A stretch of 8,291 bases of DNA from Bacteroidota bacterium (GTDB taxonomy: Bacteria; Bacteroidota; Bacteroidia; Chitinophagales; LD1), in NCBI GenBank assembly GCA_023428205.1, contig JAEYZB010000055.1:1-8291 (forward strand). The letters run 5' to 3'. The notes beneath the pieces were generated by a model. That model saw only the letters and a program-made list of their open reading frames with translations, searched no databases and was not told where the DNA came from. This document shows positions 6,077-8,291 of this stretch, piece by piece (within the stretch, counting starts at the first letter, position 1; every line of letters starts with the position of its first letter). A program made the position numbers and the translations under genes.

Positions 6077-7195
6077 ATGCGCAGGAAAATAGCCGTAAAT
6101 ACACGCTTTTTATTGCACGGAAGAATTGAAGGAATCGGTTTATTCACGCAAGAAATATTGCGCGAAATGGTGTTAGCGCATCCCGAAACGGATTTCTATT
6201 TTCTGTTCGATAGAGAATATCATCAAGAATTTATTTTCGCAGAGAATGTCGTGCCCGTGGTTTTATTTCCGCAGGCACGACATCCTTTTTTGTGGTATTG
6301 GTGGTTTGAAATCAGTGTGAAAAAATGGCTCGCGAAGAATAAACCCGATGTCTTTCTTTCGCCCGATGGCTATTGTGTATTGAACACCAATACGCCACAA
6401 GTATTGGTAGTACACGATTTGGCATTTGAGCATTTCAGCGACCAATTGCCGAAATTAGTGTTGAAATATTACAAACATTTCGTACCGAAGTTTATAGCCA
6501 AAGCGGAAAAAGTAGTAGCCGTTTCAGAAGCAACGAAACAAGATATTGTTGCACACTACGGCACCAATCCCGACAAAATTGAAGTGGTTTATAACGCGAC
6601 CATCAATAATTACCAGCCATTGAATGAGCTTCAAAAAAGCGATATAAAGCGCGATTTTTCCGATGACGAAGAATATTTCGTTTATGTGGGTTCTATTCAT
6701 CCGCGAAAAAATATTCGCAATTTGTTGTTGGCGTTTGATGAATTTAAAAAACAAACGAAGGCAAGCACAAAACTACTTTTAGTCGGACGAATGGCTTGGC
6801 AATACAGCGATGTAGAAGCGACTTTACAAACATTGCAACATCGAAATGACATTCTATTTCTCGGACATCAGCCTTCCGAAAAAGTCGCGCAAATTGTGGG
6901 TGCAGCGTTGGCGATGTGTTACGTTAGTTTGTTTGAAGGTTTCGGTATCCCGATTATTGAAGCGCAGCAAGCAGGTGTGCCTGTCATTACTTCTGCCGTT
7001 TCTTCTATGCCGGAAGTAGCAGGAAATTCCGCACTTTTAGTCAATCCCGAAAGTGTAAATGAAATCGCTTCTGCAATGCAAAAAATCAATGCGGAAGTTG
7101 CTCTAAGAAATGATTTAATTCAAAAGGGATTAAAAAACACAGCACGTTTTGGGTGGAAGTTGTCGGCTGAGAAACTTTGGAAATTATTAAAATAA
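6077..7195 (+). CDS. Family 4-type (GT-B) glycosyltransferase
   Basis: This 372-residue protein is a retaining, nucleotide-sugar-dependent glycosyltransferase with two Rossmann-like domains, probably cytoplasmic or peripheral at the inner membrane, acting in polysaccharide, LPS or glycolipid synthesis. The N-terminal domain starts KIAVNTRFL with the Gly-rich acceptor loop RIEGIGLFTQE (16-26) and contains VVHDLAFEHF (111-120) and VVAVSEATKQDI (146-157). The donor-binding domain begins near YVGSIHPRKN (203-212), whose Arg and Lys are expected to contact the diphosphate. The EX7E element EGFGIPIIE (E287 to E295) is followed by AGVPVITSAVSSMPEVAG (299-316). An aromatic and Trp-rich segment (FLWYWWFEI, 71-79) may contact membrane or acceptor. 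Donor and acceptor cannot be predicted, and no other glycan genes lie in the window. The 3' end overlaps the opposing HNH-like gene by 9 nt. Confidence 0.93.
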   Translation: MRRKIAVNTRFLLHGRIEGIGLFTQEILREMVLAHPETDFYFLFDREYHQEFIFAENVVPVVLFPQARHPFLWYWWFEISVKKWLAKNKPDVFLSPDGYCVLNTNTPQVLVVHDLAFEHFSDQLPKLVLKYYKHFVPKFIAKAEKVVAVSEATKQDIVAHYGTNPDKIEVVYNATINNYQPLNELQKSDIKRDFSDDEEYFVYVGSIHPRKNIRNLLLAFDEFKKQTKASTKLLLVGRMAWQYSDVEATLQTLQHRNDILFLGHQPSEKVAQIVGAALAMCYVSLFEGFGIPIIEAQQAGVPVITSAVSSMPEVAGNSALLVNPESVNEIASAMQKINAEVALRNDLIQKGLKNTARFGWKLSAEKLWKLLK

Positions 7196-8002
7196 ACAAG
7201 ACTTATCTATTGGACGAACTATCTCATCTAACACGCATAGTGAAATATCAATGTCATTAAAAGCGTTCACAACTCTATATCCCCTAAAAAATTGCATCTT
7301 AGCTTTTTTCGTTTTCTCAATGTAATTATCATACCCAACATTCCAAATTTTCGATGTTGCTATTCCGAAAACATGTCCTAAAAATTCAAATTCAAAAAAG
7401 TAGGGCTCATTAACTAAATACCCTAATTGTCCTTCTTGTGTAATATAAAATGGCGGTGTTACAGCCCAATTTTTTGCCATAAGTATCATACCTAATCTTC
7501 TTTCAAAATAAAAAACAGGATAATCACCTAAGTCATATCGAGCAAATTCACGAATGAAATCATATTTTGGGTTAAGTCCGTCTCCTGTTTGTCGTTCTAT
7601 TTCTTCGAGAAAAATTTTGTACAAGCCTTTTTTTATCTGTCTACCTATTTTTTCTTGGAAACCTTTTTGAAGTTTGTACTTAGGCTTTAGAGTTAATAAA
7701 TGCTTTTTCAAATTAAGATTGAAGTATTCAGACGAGAATTTAGTCATAGGCTTGTTTTTACCTATTTTATTATCAACTGCTAAGAATTTTGCTCTTGATA
7801 TATTGAACGTTTCTTTTATTGTAGCTTCAACAGAAGGACTTCCTTTGTAATGAGTTCCGAAAAATAAATTGCATTCGTCACATACATTCTTACAAATTTC
7901 ATTTCCTCCTAAATTTTGAGGTATTGTGTGCGCCTTTTTATTGAATGTAACGTTGCCTGTTCGGCAACACCAAATACACTTCTTAGTGGCTTGACTTTGC
8001 AT
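7187..8002 (-). CDS. HNH endonuclease-like protein, AT-rich, probably horizontally acquired
   Basis: This 271-residue protein has an HNH-type nuclease module in its first 50 residues: CIWC (9-12), KKAHTIPQNLGG (22-33) and CDECN (41-45), then H51. The two CxxC pairs would hold structural zinc; H25 is the likely general base, and N45 or H51 completes the HNH set. The usual acidic residue before the first His is Ala here. Residues about 60-271 match no domain I know; they are rich in Lys and aromatics and may bind the target or sense invasion. The start at 8002 is required, since the next Met is residue 86, beyond the zinc module. Sampled GC is about 27-32%, against 42-45% in both flanking genes. 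It overlaps the BatB-like 3' end by 20 nt and the glycosyltransferase 3' end by 9 nt. A defence or mobile-element nuclease is likely but unproven. Confidence 0.78.
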   Translation of the reverse strand: MQSQATKKCIWCCRTGNVTFNKKAHTIPQNLGGNEICKNVCDECNLFFGTHYKGSPSVEATIKETFNISRAKFLAVDNKIGKNKPMTKFSSEYFNLNLKKHLLTLKPKYKLQKGFQEKIGRQIKKGLYKIFLEEIERQTGDGLNPKYDFIREFARYDLGDYPVFYFERRLGMILMAKNWAVTPPFYITQEGQLGYLVNEPYFFEFEFLGHVFGIATSKIWNVGYDNYIEKTKKAKMQFFRGYRVVNAFNDIDISLCVLDEIVRPIDKSCLF

Positions 8003-8291
8003 TTAAGTTTACTTTTCTCTCAAACAAAAAGAAATCCGCCAGCAAAAACGCCAACGCCACGAGTAAGAAATATATAAATTGGTCGTCAAAATCGGTATAG
8101 ACGAGTTCCTCAAAATCTTTCGTTTCGAGTTTGCCTAAATCGTGCAGCACCGCTTTAATAACATCGTTGCTGTTGTTGAGTAAATACGCCTTTCCGTTGC
8201 CTGCCATTGCGTATTGGCGCATTACATCTGTATTCACTTTTGAAAGGACAATGTTGCCATCTCCATCGCGTTTGAAGTCGCCATTGGCAAG
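7983..8291 (-). CDS. batB: BatB-like VWA-domain membrane protein, C-terminal part (5' end beyond window)
   Basis: The minus-strand frame is open to the right edge, so this is the last ~100 residues of a longer protein; a GTG at 8237 is internal, not a start. The visible part begins with ANGDFKRDGDGNIVLSKVN, matching the loop that in BatB-type proteins precedes the last helices of the von Willebrand A domain. It continues through MRQYAMAGNGKAYLL and a Leu/Lys/Glu helix (VLHDLGKLETKDFEEL), then one transmembrane segment (FIYFLLVALAFLLADFFLF) followed by basic ERK. Bat proteins belong to the aerotolerance/MoxR-associated inner-membrane cluster, whose exact job is unsettled; other bat genes would be expected to the right. 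The tail after ERK is short (VNLNAKSSH) and its last residues lie in the 20-nt overlap with the HNH-like gene. BatA is a less likely alternative because of the RDGDGN loop. Confidence 0.8.
   Translation of the reverse strand, partial: LANGDFKRDGDGNIVLSKVNTDVMRQYAMAGNGKAYLLNNSNDVIKAVLHDLGKLETKDFEELVYTDFDDQFIYFLLVALAFLLADFFLFERKVNLNAKSSH

Noticed and set aside
5703..6147. Minus-strand open frames opposite the SlyD-like and glycosyltransferase 5' regions
   Set aside because: They are shadows of well-supported genes on the other strand, and their translations show no recognisable motif.
8235..8237. GTG at 8237 as the start of a short independent gene
   Set aside because: The same frame continues to the right edge with VWA-domain sequence (RDGDGNIVLSK), so it is an internal codon of a longer BatB-like gene.

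Overview
The window looks like ordinary chromosomal DNA of a Bacteroidota bacterium, plausibly a Chitinophagaceae/Sphingobacteriia-type lineage. The clues are a TlpA-like lipoprotein with a DUF4369-type N-terminus, a BatB-like VWA protein, a SlyD-like FKBP, a TrxR-like ferredoxin reductase beside a 2Fe-2S ferredoxin, AT-rich leaders that mostly lack Shine-Dalgarno sequences, and promoter candidates resembling the Bacteroidota TTTG / TAnnTTTG pattern. The genus assignment is inference from recalled family resemblance; no search was run.

Layout. From 1 to 1116 (+) lie the C-terminal two thirds of a TrxR-like ferredoxin-NADP reductase and a 2Fe-2S ferredoxin, probably one electron-transfer operon. 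A 62-bp convergent gap with an inverted repeat separates them from a minus-strand pair: gatB (3792 to 2341) followed 22 nt downstream by the TlpA-like lipoprotein gene (2318 to 1179). Divergent from gatB across a 160-bp promoter region, four plus-strand genes follow: an outer-membrane beta-barrel protein (3953-4996), a small unknown lipoprotein (5126-5497), a SlyD-like peptidyl-prolyl isomerase (5547-6053) and a GT4-type glycosyltransferase (6077-7195). The right end is minus strand: the 3' end of a BatB-like gene enters from the right edge, and an AT-rich HNH-nuclease-like gene (8002 to 7187) is wedged between it and the glycosyltransferase, overlapping both.

Functionally the window is a set of small housekeeping and envelope units rather than one pathway: NADPH/ferredoxin redox transfer, tRNA amidation, periplasmic thiol chemistry, envelope proteins, protein folding, and surface-glycan synthesis. 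The coding sequence most unlike its surroundings is the HNH gene (sampled GC about 30% against 42-45% beside it), which is the best candidate for recent horizontal acquisition.

No gene-free stretch exceeds 160 bases. I saw no tRNA or rRNA genes, CRISPR array, insertion sequence or long repeat. I did not find convincing evidence of a previously undescribed multi-gene system.
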